Shown one piece after another: positions 12,516 to 19,641 of a DNA stretch of 31,390 nt. Each line of letters starts with the position of its first letter. The first letter of the stretch is position 1. The DNA lies in the IMG/VR virus record IMGVR_UViG_3300013099_000055, positions 1-31,390 of that record; one strand, given 5' to 3'. Source of the DNA: a virus. Made by a program: the position numbers and the translations under genes. The notes beneath the pieces are model-generated. The model did not search any database. It was not told the origin of the DNA and saw only the letters and a program-made list of their open reading frames with translations.

Positions 12516-12682
12516 CATTCCCCCTCATTCTTTTTTTTCTTCTTAGCCAATTTAACAACGCCCTTAGCGGCTTCAAAAGCAAGCAAGCCTACGAGTCCCG
12601 TAGACATTGCTATTGCCATGTAACCCGCTGTTTTCCAGCGCTCTTTCTTTAGTGCTTTTTTATCAGTGATAATCTCGCCCAT
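12515..12682 (-). CDS. 55-residue membrane protein with basic ends
   Basis: 55 aa from the ATG at 12682, GAGGGGGGG just upstream, stop overlapping the next start. Basic N-terminus (KKALKKERWKTAG), one hydrophobic helix (residues 20-39, GYMAIAMSTGLVGLLAFEAA), and a poly-lysine C-terminus (KLAKKKKKNEGE). It ends with the same NEGE codons that make the next ribosome-binding site. Positive charge on both sides of the single helix makes topology ambiguous. Unrecognised. Confidence 0.55.
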   Translation of the reverse strand: MGEIITDKKALKKERWKTAGYMAIAMSTGLVGLLAFEAAKGVVKLAKKKKKNEGE

Positions 12683-12876
12683 CACCCCCCCTCATGCCAC
12701 GGGTCAATCACGTTAGAATCGTAGCCATTGGCCACACACTTTTCACCGTACTGCACCGCGCTATCTTCTGATTTAAAGTGCATCTCATCTATGGGGTTTG
12801 AACCTTGAAACAATATTAGTTTCCAATCTGTCCCATCTTTCTGCACGTGATATTCATCAACTTTAATGCTGTACAT
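12682..12876 (-). CDS. hypothetical small protein
   Basis: 64 aa, beta-rich (YSIKVDEYHVQKDGTDWKLI then LFQGSN, DEMHFKSEDSAVQYGEKC), ending WHEGG. The final Glu-Gly-Gly codons (GAG GGG GGG) again double as the ribosome-binding site of the next gene. No family recognised. Confidence 0.5.
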   Translation of the reverse strand: MYSIKVDEYHVQKDGTDWKLILFQGSNPIDEMHFKSEDSAVQYGEKCVANGYDSNVIDPWHEGG

Positions 12877-12886
12877 ATCATGCCCC

Positions 12887-13093
12887 CTAATCTTTAGCAG
12901 CTATCGTTACAGTTGCCGTTAAGCCTTCATATTTTCCCAAGTCGCTTTTTTCGGGCGCAATTCTTAGCTCGTTGTTTTCACATTCAAAATACAATCCGTA
13001 ATCCATGCAGATTTCAATAATCGTAGCCAGCATGTGGCTTGGTATCTCTTTTTGCTCTCTGATAAGTCTTATAAGCGGTAAGTGGTTGTTCAT
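12887..13093 (-). CDS. hypothetical protein, first gene of the distal leftward operon
   Basis: 68 aa. AAGGATTAAGAC precedes the ATG at 13093. Helical N-terminus (LIRLIREQKEIPSHMLATII), then CMDYGLYFECENNELRIAP and a short strand end. Its leader is a duplicate of the one before 14284, so the two operons probably share regulation. Not recognised. Confidence 0.5.
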   Translation of the reverse strand: MNNHLPLIRLIREQKEIPSHMLATIIEICMDYGLYFECENNELRIAPEKSDLGKYEGLTATVTIAAKD

Positions 13094-13187
13094 GTCTTAA
13101 TCCTTATTAAGTATATTTATGTTTGTCTCTGTCTCTAATCTGAAACCATTGTCTCACAGACGTATAACAAGATACATGTCATTCGTC
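13091..13187 (-). promoter_or_regulatory. leftward control region, copy A of a duplicated promoter/leader
   Basis: Matches 14282-14377 in two blocks: the ribosome-binding block at 13091-13110 (CTTAATCCTTATTAA, + strand) and the upstream block at 13135-13187, ending ATGTCATTCGTC. On the leftward strand it reads an extended -10-like TGTTATACG and then GACAATGG. The core CCATTGT-CTC-ACAG (13146-13159) resembles the palindromes at 3459-3473 and 14338-14351. It drives the operon starting at 13093. Confidence 0.55.
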
Positions 13188-13195
13188 TTTTAGCT

Positions 13196-13723
13196 CTACA
13201 TTTCACTGTCAAAGATATGGCATTGGCCTTTTACAGTTATGCTATATAGCGAACCATGACGGAACCAGTCACGCGTCATTGTCTCAAAGTCTATGTAACC
13301 GGCTAAGTAAGAGGGCACATCGTCGTAACAGTCATCGAAAGTTTGCTCTGTATAAGCCTGTTCACTGTCAGCTTCACCGCAATATTGCCCGTCCATTGCG
13401 CTTTCAGCACTCTCAAGGTCATCATCAAGATATTTTAAAACTTCGATTCCCAATTCGCCGTGCTCGATGAAAAAATCAGCGTGCGCCTTAGCGGTCTCTA
13501 TGCATGTTCCAACGCCGCTTGCATATACATACTCGGTGTCGAATACTTCAAATTCTTCAGCGTTATCCATGGGGCTTTCGTTCAGCATCACATCGATATC
13601 GTGTTCTATATCACTCATTTCCTGAGTTAAATCTATCCATTTCCCGAAAAGATGCCCGTTGTTGTAGCTTGCCAAGCATCCAACCCATGCTTTTGGTGTT
13701 TCATTGATTATTGTTGTGTTCAT
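13196..13723 (-). CDS. ardA: ArdA-family antirestriction protein
   Basis: 175 aa from the ATG at 13723, where the ArdA homology begins (MNTTIINETPKAWVGCLASY); the upstream extension to 13816 runs across another gene's end. Family hallmarks: AWVGCLASYNNGHLFGKWID, DIEHDIDVML, EEFEVFDTEYV, AKAHADFFIEHGELGIEVLK, LDDDLESAESA, DDVPSYLAGYIDFE. The protein is very acidic, as expected for a DNA mimic. ArdA dimers mimic B-form DNA and block type I restriction-modification enzymes; the function is well established for the family. Length is close to Tn916 ArdA (166). It lies at the end of the proximal leftward operon. Confidence 0.92.
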   Translation of the reverse strand: MNTTIINETPKAWVGCLASYNNGHLFGKWIDLTQEMSDIEHDIDVMLNESPMDNAEEFEVFDTEYVYASGVGTCIETAKAHADFFIEHGELGIEVLKYLDDDLESAESAMDGQYCGEADSEQAYTEQTFDDCYDDVPSYLAGYIDFETMTRDWFRHGSLYSITVKGQCHIFDSEM

Positions 13724-13749
13724 AGCTCTATCCAGCCTTGGTGTTAAGT

Positions 13750-13803
13750 TTAAAGTGTCGTTAATATCAATCTTAATGCGATTACAAGTAGAATGTATGT
13801 CAT
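13750..13803 (-). CDS. 17-residue hydrophobic micro-ORF before ardA
   Basis: ATG at 13803 overlaps the upstream stop (ATGA) and is preceded at ideal spacing by GAGGGGG, the same strong site used by the micro-genes at 12274-12682. It encodes MTYILLVIALRLILTTL, almost entirely hydrophobic with one Arg. It ends 26 bases before ardA. It could be a real micro-membrane peptide or a leader peptide that keeps ribosomes loaded for ardA. The signals are visible; expression is unproven. Confidence 0.4.
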   Translation of the reverse strand: MTYILLVIALRLILTTL

Positions 13804-14096
13804 TGCGCCCCCTCAAAATGCTTTTGCGATGCTGCGGCTTGGCTCTGTGCTATCTCATCAGCCGCCAGCTGCAATGCCCTACTTATTAAGTGTGCGTGCT
13901 CCCATGGCTCCCATGCTCCCTCTGGGTTGGTGTCTATTTCCAGCTCCCTTTCCTTACAACCCTTATGCAGTATGTTGTAGCTTATAATCTGGCTGCCAAA
14001 TGAATCTGTTTTCATGTGCGCCCAAATTAGAATGTTTTCGTTAACAAATAGTTCTGAGTAGCCGCTCATGTGAAATAAGTTCATATTTACAAGCAT
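13800..14096 (-). CDS. hypothetical protein
   Basis: 98 aa, AAGGAG upstream of the ATG at 14096. Beta-rich N-terminal half (YSELFVNENILIWAHMKTDS), then a short Trp-rich loop (NPEGAWEPWEHAHLISRALQ) and an Ala/Gln-rich helical end. Not recognised. ATGA-type overlap with the 17-residue micro-ORF and TAATG overlap with the upstream gene. Confidence 0.5.
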   Translation of the reverse strand: MLVNMNLFHMSGYSELFVNENILIWAHMKTDSFGSQIISYNILHKGCKERELEIDTNPEGAWEPWEHAHLISRALQLAADEIAQSQAAASQKHFEGAQ

Positions 14097-14284
14097 TACA
14101 AGCTCCTTTGCTTAACTGTAATCGTGTAGCCAAGCTTCTTGATGCTGCTTATGTCTCTGGCTGTTAGCGTCTTGCGTCCTACCATCTCCGCGAATAATTT
14201 AGCGTTATCGCAAACCGGGTAAACCATTTCGCTACCATAAACGTTCTTAATCTGTACCTGAATTGAAAGTGTTGAGTTGGTCAT
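14096..14284 (-). CDS. conserved small phage protein
   Basis: 62 aa, AAGGATTAAGACA before the ATG at 14284. The motif VQIKNVYGSEMVYPVCDNAK, then GRKTLTARDISSIKKLGYTI, recurs in many phage and plasmid small proteins (V-K-N-V-Y-G-x-E-x-x-Y-P-V-C ... T-L-T ... I-K-x-L-G-Y). No function is known to me. First gene of the operon that ends with ardA. Confidence 0.6.
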   Translation of the reverse strand: MTNSTLSIQVQIKNVYGSEMVYPVCDNAKLFAEMVGRKTLTARDISSIKKLGYTITVKQRSL

Positions 14285-14377
14285 TGTCTTAATCCTTATT
14301 AATGTTGCTGTTGTTGCTGCTTGTCTTTAACTTGAGACCATTGTAGCACAAATGTATAACAAAGATATGTCATTCGT
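14282..14377 (-). promoter_or_regulatory. leftward control region, copy B of a duplicated promoter/leader
   Basis: Same two blocks as copy A: 14282-14302 (CTTAATCCTTATTAA) and 14325-14377 (ending ATGTCATTCGTC). The leftward strand carries extended -10-like TGTTATACA and TACAATGG. The core CCATTGT-AGC-ACAA is at 14338-14351. It drives the operon 14284 to ardA. The differences between copies fall mainly in the spacer between the two blocks. Confidence 0.55.
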
Positions 14378-14418
14378 CGGCCAAGGTAATTAGCCGGATA
14401 GCTCACCATGCAGGTAAA

Positions 14419-14488
14419 TTGATATTAAACTTGATTGCGCATACACTCCTAAGCTAGGCAAGACAATTAACAATGATGACCTTATATA
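14419..14488 (+). promoter_or_regulatory. candidate late-operon promoter(s)
   Basis: P1: TTGATA at 14419-14424, a 17-base spacer, and TACACT at 14442-14447. P2: AAGACA at 14460-14465, a 17-base spacer, and TATATA at 14483-14488, whose start point would fall at the ribosome-binding site, so P2 is less likely. The region 14285-14503 lacks genes and separates the leftward accessory operon from the late genes. Confidence 0.4.
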
Positions 14489-14503
14489 TAGAGGAAGTGG
14501 GCA

Positions 14504-14758
14504 ATGACAGAGAGATGCAAGGGGTGCAGGGGTTCCAAGAAGGTTGTAGGCATGGGACATACTGAAATCAACTGTCCAGCATGCGCAGGCACAGGGAAAG
14601 ACATTGACGGGCAAGCAAAGAAACTAGCAAGGGAGATTGTCAAGAATGGAAAAGAGCAAGACGAAGGCAAAGAAAAAAGCACCGTCAAAAGCAAAGCCAA
14701 AGCAAAAAGTGGCAGCAAAGCCAAAGCCAAAAAAGGCGGTGGCGAAAAAGGAAGTTAA
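14504..14758 (+). CDS. DnaJ-type zinc-ribbon protein with lysine-rich tail
   Basis: 84 aa, GAGGAAGTGGG upstream. The N-terminus has two DnaJ-type cysteine knuckles, CKGCRGSKKV (residues 5-14) and CPACAGTGKD (24-33), which should bind one zinc ion. The rest is a Lys/Ala/Ser/Gly tail. The last 113 bases overlap the terminase small subunit gene in another frame, where the other frame also encodes a lysine-rich tail. First gene of the late operon. Likely a nucleic-acid or protein-binding accessory; role unknown. Confidence 0.7.
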   Translation: MTERCKGCRGSKKVVGMGHTEINCPACAGTGKDIDGQAKKLAREIVKNGKEQDEGKEKSTVKSKAKAKSGSKAKAKKGGGEKGS

Positions 14759-15278
14759 GAAGCGCCGTGATGTAAGACAGCTTGAATATTTTAATGAGGT
14801 TATGGCAAAGAAAAGGGCAGGTGCTCCAAGCTTCCCTTACACCGAAAGTGTAGCTGATGAGATATGCAGATTAGTGTCAATAAAGACTGTTAGCTTAGAC
14901 AGAATCATACGCGAAAACCCACACTTGCCGAGTAAAGATGTCATTTATACATGGCGTGCTTACAACAAAGAATTTGGCGATAAGTATATGAAAGCTAAGA
15001 TAACTCAAGCGCAGCTATTAGCGGACGAAGTGCTGGAAATATCAGACGATTCTACACACGATGAAATGCAAGACGCGAACGGAAATTGGAAACTGAACTC
15101 TGAATATGTAGCTCGCTCTAAGCTTAAAATACACACAAGACAGTGGTTAGCTGGCAAGCTGCACCCAAGGCTCTACGGCAATCAACTGTTAGAGCAAACA
15201 AGCGACATCACAAACACGCTCAAAGAACTTAAAGAAAGCATCGACGATATTAAAAAAGACGATGAAAAAGACTATTAG
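14646..15278 (+). CDS. terminase small subunit, Sf6 gp1 type
   Basis: 210 aa from the ATG at 14646 (GGGAG 10 bases upstream; a TTG at 14637 is too close to that site). The first 45 residues are an unusual Lys/Ala/Pro tail. The family part begins at about residue 60: ESVADEICRLVSIKTVSLDR, DVIYTWRAYNKEFGDKYMKA, QAQLLADEVLEISDD, and ARSKLKIHTRQWLAGKLHPR then LYGN. That order matches Sf6-type small terminases, which bind the pac site as a ring and regulate the motor. It overlaps both neighbours. Confidence 0.88.
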   Translation: MEKSKTKAKKKAPSKAKPKQKVAAKPKPKKAVAKKEVKKRRDVRQLEYFNEVMAKKRAGAPSFPYTESVADEICRLVSIKTVSLDRIIRENPHLPSKDVIYTWRAYNKEFGDKYMKAKITQAQLLADEVLEISDDSTHDEMQDANGNWKLNSEYVARSKLKIHTRQWLAGKLHPRLYGNQLLEQTSDITNTLKELKESIDDIKKDDEKDY

Positions 15279-16830
15279 CGAAGCGGACGAAATAGCGGAC
15301 TTACGGTCTAAGTTATGGGGCAGCTTTCTTTTGTTCACGCAAACATTCTTTCCGCTTGTGACAGGCCGTAAGTTTCTGATATCTCAACCCGTGGGGCGTG
15401 AGTCTCACTTTATAACGATAGCGCGAGAGCTAACACTTGCAGCGCGAATGCAATCACCGAGTGTGCTTATCAATGTGCCACCCGGTTACGGCAAGAGCGT
15501 ATTATTGTCTATGTGGGTAGCATGGACTATGAGCCGTTACCCCGATTCGCAGTATCTTTACATATCTTATGCCAAGGCACTGGCAGCTAAACACACGGCG
15601 TTTGTGCGTGACATTGTTATGTGCAGGCAGTATGGCGACATCTTTGGCATACATATCAAGCATGATGTCCGTGGGCGTGAGAAGTTCCAGGTTAAGCAAG
15701 GTGGTATGGTATCAGCGTTCGGCGCATCAGGTGCAGTGACGGGGCAAGATGCAGGGATGCCGGGCGAGAGTCGATTCACCGGCGCGGTTATCATCGATGA
15801 CCCCCACAAACCCGATGAAGTTCACAGTGACACGATGCGACAGACTGTTATTGATAACTATCGCGAGACTATTCTACAGCGGCCACGTGATATCAATGTT
15901 CCGGTTATATTTATTGGGCAGCGGTTGCATGAGGATGACCTTGCAGCGTTCATGCTAAGCGGAAAAGATGAGCGTACTTATAAGCCAATCATATTGCAAT
16001 CAATAGACGTAGCGGGCAATGCACTGTACCCGGAAGTTAGTCCCATTGGATTACTGAGGGAGAAGCAAGACAAGAATCCATACGTTTTTAGCTCCCAGTT
16101 TCAGCAAGAGCCGGTACCATCTGGGGGCGCGCTGTTCAAAGAGGATTACTTTCTTATGCTCGATGATGAGCCAGAAATCATATCAACGTTTATCACGGCT
16201 GACACAGCGGAAACAGATAAGACTTACAACGATGCAACAGTGTTCAGCTTTTGGGGTGTCTATAAGATTGTAGAGGGCGGCCAAGAGACCGGCGCTTATG
16301 CATTGCATTGGCTTGATTGCCTTGAGGTTAGGGTAGAACCAAAGGACTTGGAGACAGAGTTCAGGAGTTTTTATTCAGACTGCATGCTTCATTCTGTTAA
16401 GCCTCTTCATGCCGCCATAGAAAAGAAATCAACAGGCGTAACGTTATGTAGCGTACTGTCTAACATGCGCGGGTTAAACATCATTGAAGTCAAAAGAACC
16501 CGGGCATCAGGTTCAAAAGCGGTTAGATACTTGGAGATGCAACCCATACTGTCAGCTAGGCTAGTAACACTCACGCGCGGCGCTAAGCACGCAGAGAAAT
16601 GCGTCAAGCACATGCTCAAGATTACGGCGAACGACACACACAGATGGGACGATATCGCGGACACATTATATGATGCTTGCAAGATAGCGTTGATTGACAA
16701 GACAACAGGATTGCTTGGTATCAACCAAACCGACACGGCGAACGATGCTATTTTAGATAAGCTTTCAAACAGACTAAGCACAACACTCGCGGCTAGAAAG
16801 AGGATTCAAAATCATGGTATTAGCAGCTAA
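15262..16830 (+). CDS. terminase large subunit (packaging ATPase and nuclease)
   Basis: 522 aa. ATPase: Walker A VPPGYGKS (residues 72-79), Walker B GAVIIDD (174-180), coupling-motif region around IFIGQRLHEDD (216-225). RNase H-like nuclease: TADTAE with D314, HAAIEKK with E387, and RWDDIADTLYDA with D463/D464 and D467. Packages DNA into the prohead through the portal and makes headful or cohesive cuts; strategy not determined here. It overlaps the small subunit by 17 bases and the portal by 17 bases, giving a tightly coupled packaging cassette. Confidence 0.95.
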   Translation: MKKTISEADEIADLRSKLWGSFLLFTQTFFPLVTGRKFLISQPVGRESHFITIARELTLAARMQSPSVLINVPPGYGKSVLLSMWVAWTMSRYPDSQYLYISYAKALAAKHTAFVRDIVMCRQYGDIFGIHIKHDVRGREKFQVKQGGMVSAFGASGAVTGQDAGMPGESRFTGAVIIDDPHKPDEVHSDTMRQTVIDNYRETILQRPRDINVPVIFIGQRLHEDDLAAFMLSGKDERTYKPIILQSIDVAGNALYPEVSPIGLLREKQDKNPYVFSSQFQQEPVPSGGALFKEDYFLMLDDEPEIISTFITADTAETDKTYNDATVFSFWGVYKIVEGGQETGAYALHWLDCLEVRVEPKDLETEFRSFYSDCMLHSVKPLHAAIEKKSTGVTLCSVLSNMRGLNIIEVKRTRASGSKAVRYLEMQPILSARLVTLTRGAKHAEKCVKHMLKITANDTHRWDDIADTLYDACKIALIDKTTGLLGINQTDTANDAILDKLSNRLSTTLAARKRIQNHGISS

Positions 16831-18982
16831 ACACAAAGACAAATTGGAAAAGATTAGAGAGGATGTGACGCAATCGCATCAATACTTTAGAAAAAACATT
16901 GATAGATACAAAGAGTTTGTTAAGTTTGTATTTGACACAGCTTTAAGCGATGAAGACCTGGCAGCGTTGGAAGCATTGCAGAAACCTAACATTGAATTCA
17001 ACGTATTGGAATCGTATGTAAGCAGGCTACGCGGTGAGTTCGCAGACAATGAGCCAGGAATCTTAGTGTCGGCGGCTGATGGCACACCGTCCGAGGTGTT
17101 GGATGAAAAGTTCTTTAAGACCATGAAGGTGATTGAAGAACACATCCGCGAGATGTTCGACAACTCTAAAAACGATTCACTTCAGAACAAGATATTCAAC
17201 GATGTGCTTGCAGGTGGTTATAGTGTTGTTGGCATTTACACTGACTACATCAACGATATGTCATTTGAGCAAAATATTTATGTTGAGCGTGTATTCGACC
17301 CCACATTGACCGGCTTTGATCCAATGGCGAGAGACAGTCACAAAGGTGATGGCCGTTATTGCTTTGAAATTATCCCAATGACCCGCGACGACTTCGAAAA
17401 TGAGTTCGGCGCAGAGCTAACAAAGAACATGACATTCACCAAAACCGGCGGCTCTGAGTTCAACTGGAGTTACAAGGCTCAAGAGCAAGAGATTGTAATG
17501 CTCGTAGATTATTACGAGAAGATTGCCGAGCGTAAAAAGATTGTAAAACTATCGAATGGCGCAGTGATTCTAAAAGAACATTATCAGGAAATGGCCGACC
17601 ACATCAATCAATCTGGCATGCTTCGAGCTGCACCGATTGTTGTTAGCGAACGCTGGACATCGCTTGAAACGATACACAGATATAGAACATGTGGGACTGA
17701 AGTGTTAGAGCACAAGCTTACAGCGTACAAACAGCTGCCTTTGGTTTTTGTTGATGGCAATTCAATGGTTGTTTATGATAAGGGTTCTGGTGTTAGCCAG
17801 CAAATGACACGCCCTTACGTCTATCACGCGAAAGGCATTCAAAAGCTTAAGAACTTCGCAGGCCAAACAGTCGGCAACGAAATTGAAAATATGAGCATGA
17901 CAACATGGGTAACATCATTAGACTCAATACCGGAGAAGTATTTGGAAGCTCACCTTAACCCACAGCACGCACAAACGCTTGTCTATAATGAGTTTTACAA
18001 AAGCAATCCAGATATAAAGCTAACCCCACCGCGTGAGGCTCAACGCACACCTACACCCCCTATTGTTATCGAAACATTTATGGGTAGTGATGCGACAATG
18101 CAAAGCGTTCTTGGCTCGTTCGACGCTCAGCAAGGCCACATTGGAGCCAACGACCTGTCAGGCAAAGCGATTCAGATGGGCGCAATGCAATCAAACACAT
18201 CAGCGATGCCATATTTTATGGGCTACATTAACGGGATGAATAGAGTTGCTCAGATTATTATCGACCTAATTCCAAAGTTCTACATCACCCCGCGCACATT
18301 GCCAATCAAGAAAGACAACGGAAAGCGTAGCTATGTAGTAGCCAATGATGAGGGGCAAGAGGATGCAGTGTTTTTAAATTATGACCCTAACAGCCTTAAC
18401 ATTTCCGTTGAAGTTGGCGTTAATACCAAAATGCAAAAGCAAATAGCGCTTGAGACTATCGTCACACTGATGGGTGCTAGTGAGCTATTCAGCGAGTTCA
18501 TGAACACGGAAGGATTGGAAGTTCTGCTTGAAAACATTGATATCCGTGGCATTGAAGAGCTAAAAGAGCGCTCGAAACAGTTCATGGAACAAAAGCGTGC
18601 GATGCAACAGGCTGCATTCCAAGCTGAGCAAGAGAAAGCAGGCCAACCGAGCGAAGCTGATAAGCTTATTATGGCTGAACTGGCTATCGAAAAAGACAAG
18701 ATAGAGCAGAAACGAGAGGAAGCTGAAGGTAAGCAAAGCATAGCCGTGGCTGATGTTGCAATTAAAGAGCAAAAAGCCTATCAAGATTTTATTGGCATGA
18801 TGGCGAAAATTGAAAATGATGCTACCAAAAATGAAATGACCGAGCAAAAAGCATTGGCAGATACCGCGCAAAACGCAGTTAAAAACGCAATTGAAGTGGC
18901 CAAGGCTAAAAGTTCAGCGGACGGCAAGCACAAGATGGCTGATGGCAGCATGATGTATGACAATGAAATGCCACAAGGCTAA
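16814..18982 (+). CDS. P22-type portal protein
   Basis: 722 aa, close to P22 gp1 (725). Typical content: the N-terminal helix-rich start (HQYFRKNIDRYKEFVKFVFD), VLESYVSRLRGEF, a clip/wing region with YRTCGTEVLEHKLTAYKQLP, FVDGNS, and the conserved segment HIGANDLSGKAIQMGAMQSN. The C-terminal 120 residues are Glu/Lys/Gln/Ala-rich and helical, consistent with the barrel and crown extension of P22 portals. Forms the dodecameric DNA channel at one vertex. GAGG upstream; overlaps terL. Confidence 0.9.
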   Translation: MVLAAKHKDKLEKIREDVTQSHQYFRKNIDRYKEFVKFVFDTALSDEDLAALEALQKPNIEFNVLESYVSRLRGEFADNEPGILVSAADGTPSEVLDEKFFKTMKVIEEHIREMFDNSKNDSLQNKIFNDVLAGGYSVVGIYTDYINDMSFEQNIYVERVFDPTLTGFDPMARDSHKGDGRYCFEIIPMTRDDFENEFGAELTKNMTFTKTGGSEFNWSYKAQEQEIVMLVDYYEKIAERKKIVKLSNGAVILKEHYQEMADHINQSGMLRAAPIVVSERWTSLETIHRYRTCGTEVLEHKLTAYKQLPLVFVDGNSMVVYDKGSGVSQQMTRPYVYHAKGIQKLKNFAGQTVGNEIENMSMTTWVTSLDSIPEKYLEAHLNPQHAQTLVYNEFYKSNPDIKLTPPREAQRTPTPPIVIETFMGSDATMQSVLGSFDAQQGHIGANDLSGKAIQMGAMQSNTSAMPYFMGYINGMNRVAQIIIDLIPKFYITPRTLPIKKDNGKRSYVVANDEGQEDAVFLNYDPNSLNISVEVGVNTKMQKQIALETIVTLMGASELFSEFMNTEGLEVLLENIDIRGIEELKERSKQFMEQKRAMQQAAFQAEQEKAGQPSEADKLIMAELAIEKDKIEQKREEAEGKQSIAVADVAIKEQKAYQDFIGMMAKIENDATKNEMTEQKALADTAQNAVKNAIEVAKAKSSADGKHKMADGSMMYDNEMPQG

Positions 18983-19006
18983 CTTTGACAACAGGAAAAT
19001 TAATGC

Positions 19007-19354
19007 ATGAGCGATTTCGACAGGATATTGGAGATAGCGGAAGCGTGCCACGAGGTGAATTCAGCATATTGCACGGTGGTAGGCGACAAGGTGATTCCGT
19101 GGAAAGGTATGGGCATAGGGCTGAGGGCGTCTATTGTGTCGGGCGTTCAGGGAGCGCTTGGCGGGACTACACCGCGACAGTCGCACACAAACTGGCTGGC
19201 GAATCGAGAGGAGTTAGGCTGGGTTGTTGGGGCGCGTGACGATAAGGCAAAAACACATCCTTGCATGGTTCCATACGATGAGCTGCCAACGAGCCAGAAG
19301 GCAAAAGATAAGATATTTTTGGCGGTTGTTGAGGGGTTACGGGGGGATTTATGA
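19007..19354 (+). CDS. RyR-domain protein
   Basis: 115 aa, AGGA upstream. Near-complete RyR (ryanodine receptor) domain: IAEACHEVNSAYC (residues 10-22), VIPWKG, RQSHTNWLANREELGWVVGA, then KTHPCMVPYDELPTSQKAKD and the final helix IFLAVVEGL. RyR domains occur as stand-alone phage and bacterial proteins; their ligand is not established to my knowledge. Its position between portal and scaffold is unusual for a P22-like late operon. ATGA overlap with the next gene. Confidence 0.85.
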   Translation: MSDFDRILEIAEACHEVNSAYCTVVGDKVIPWKGMGIGLRASIVSGVQGALGGTTPRQSHTNWLANREELGWVVGARDDKAKTHPCMVPYDELPTSQKAKDKIFLAVVEGLRGDL

Positions 19355-19641
19355 ACGAAAATTATATTAAGAATCTGATATTGGAAAATCTAGGGCAGTC
19401 GATAAAGGTAGTTAGAGACAGGCATTTTGCGACCCAAAAGGATATATACATTCTTGTCGTGGGTGGCTCACAGGTCATGAACATTGCAATCGAGGATGCA
19501 GACCTACATGGAGACCCGATGAACCTTACCGACCAGGTAGAGGAAAACTTCGATATTGCCAAACGCTTTGCCAGGCATATAACCGATGAAGTAACACGAG
19601 ATTACGCCGTTCTATCGTCTGTTGGGGGTGGTGGAGCATGA
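19351..19641 (+). CDS. hypothetical protein
   Basis: 96 aa, ATGA-coupled on both sides. Strand-rich start (SIKVVRDRHFATQKDIYILV, VMNIAIEDADLHGD), a helix (EENFDIAKRFARHITDEVTR) and a Gly-rich tail. Not recognised. One of three unassigned genes inserted between portal and scaffold. Confidence 0.5.
   Translation: MNENYIKNLILENLGQSIKVVRDRHFATQKDIYILVVGGSQVMNIAIEDADLHGDPMNLTDQVEENFDIAKRFARHITDEVTRDYAVLSSVGGGGA

Noticed and set aside
11239-12682. Canonical lysis cassette (endolysin, holin, spanins)
   Set aside because: No endolysin catalytic motifs, and the lipoprotein matches YecR-like rather than an outer-membrane spanin; only the membrane micro-proteins keep a lysis role possible.
18985-19239. 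84-codon frame overlapping the RyR gene start
   Set aside because: The RyR frame has the Shine-Dalgarno site and full domain match; the other frame is low-quality Arg/Gly-rich shadow.
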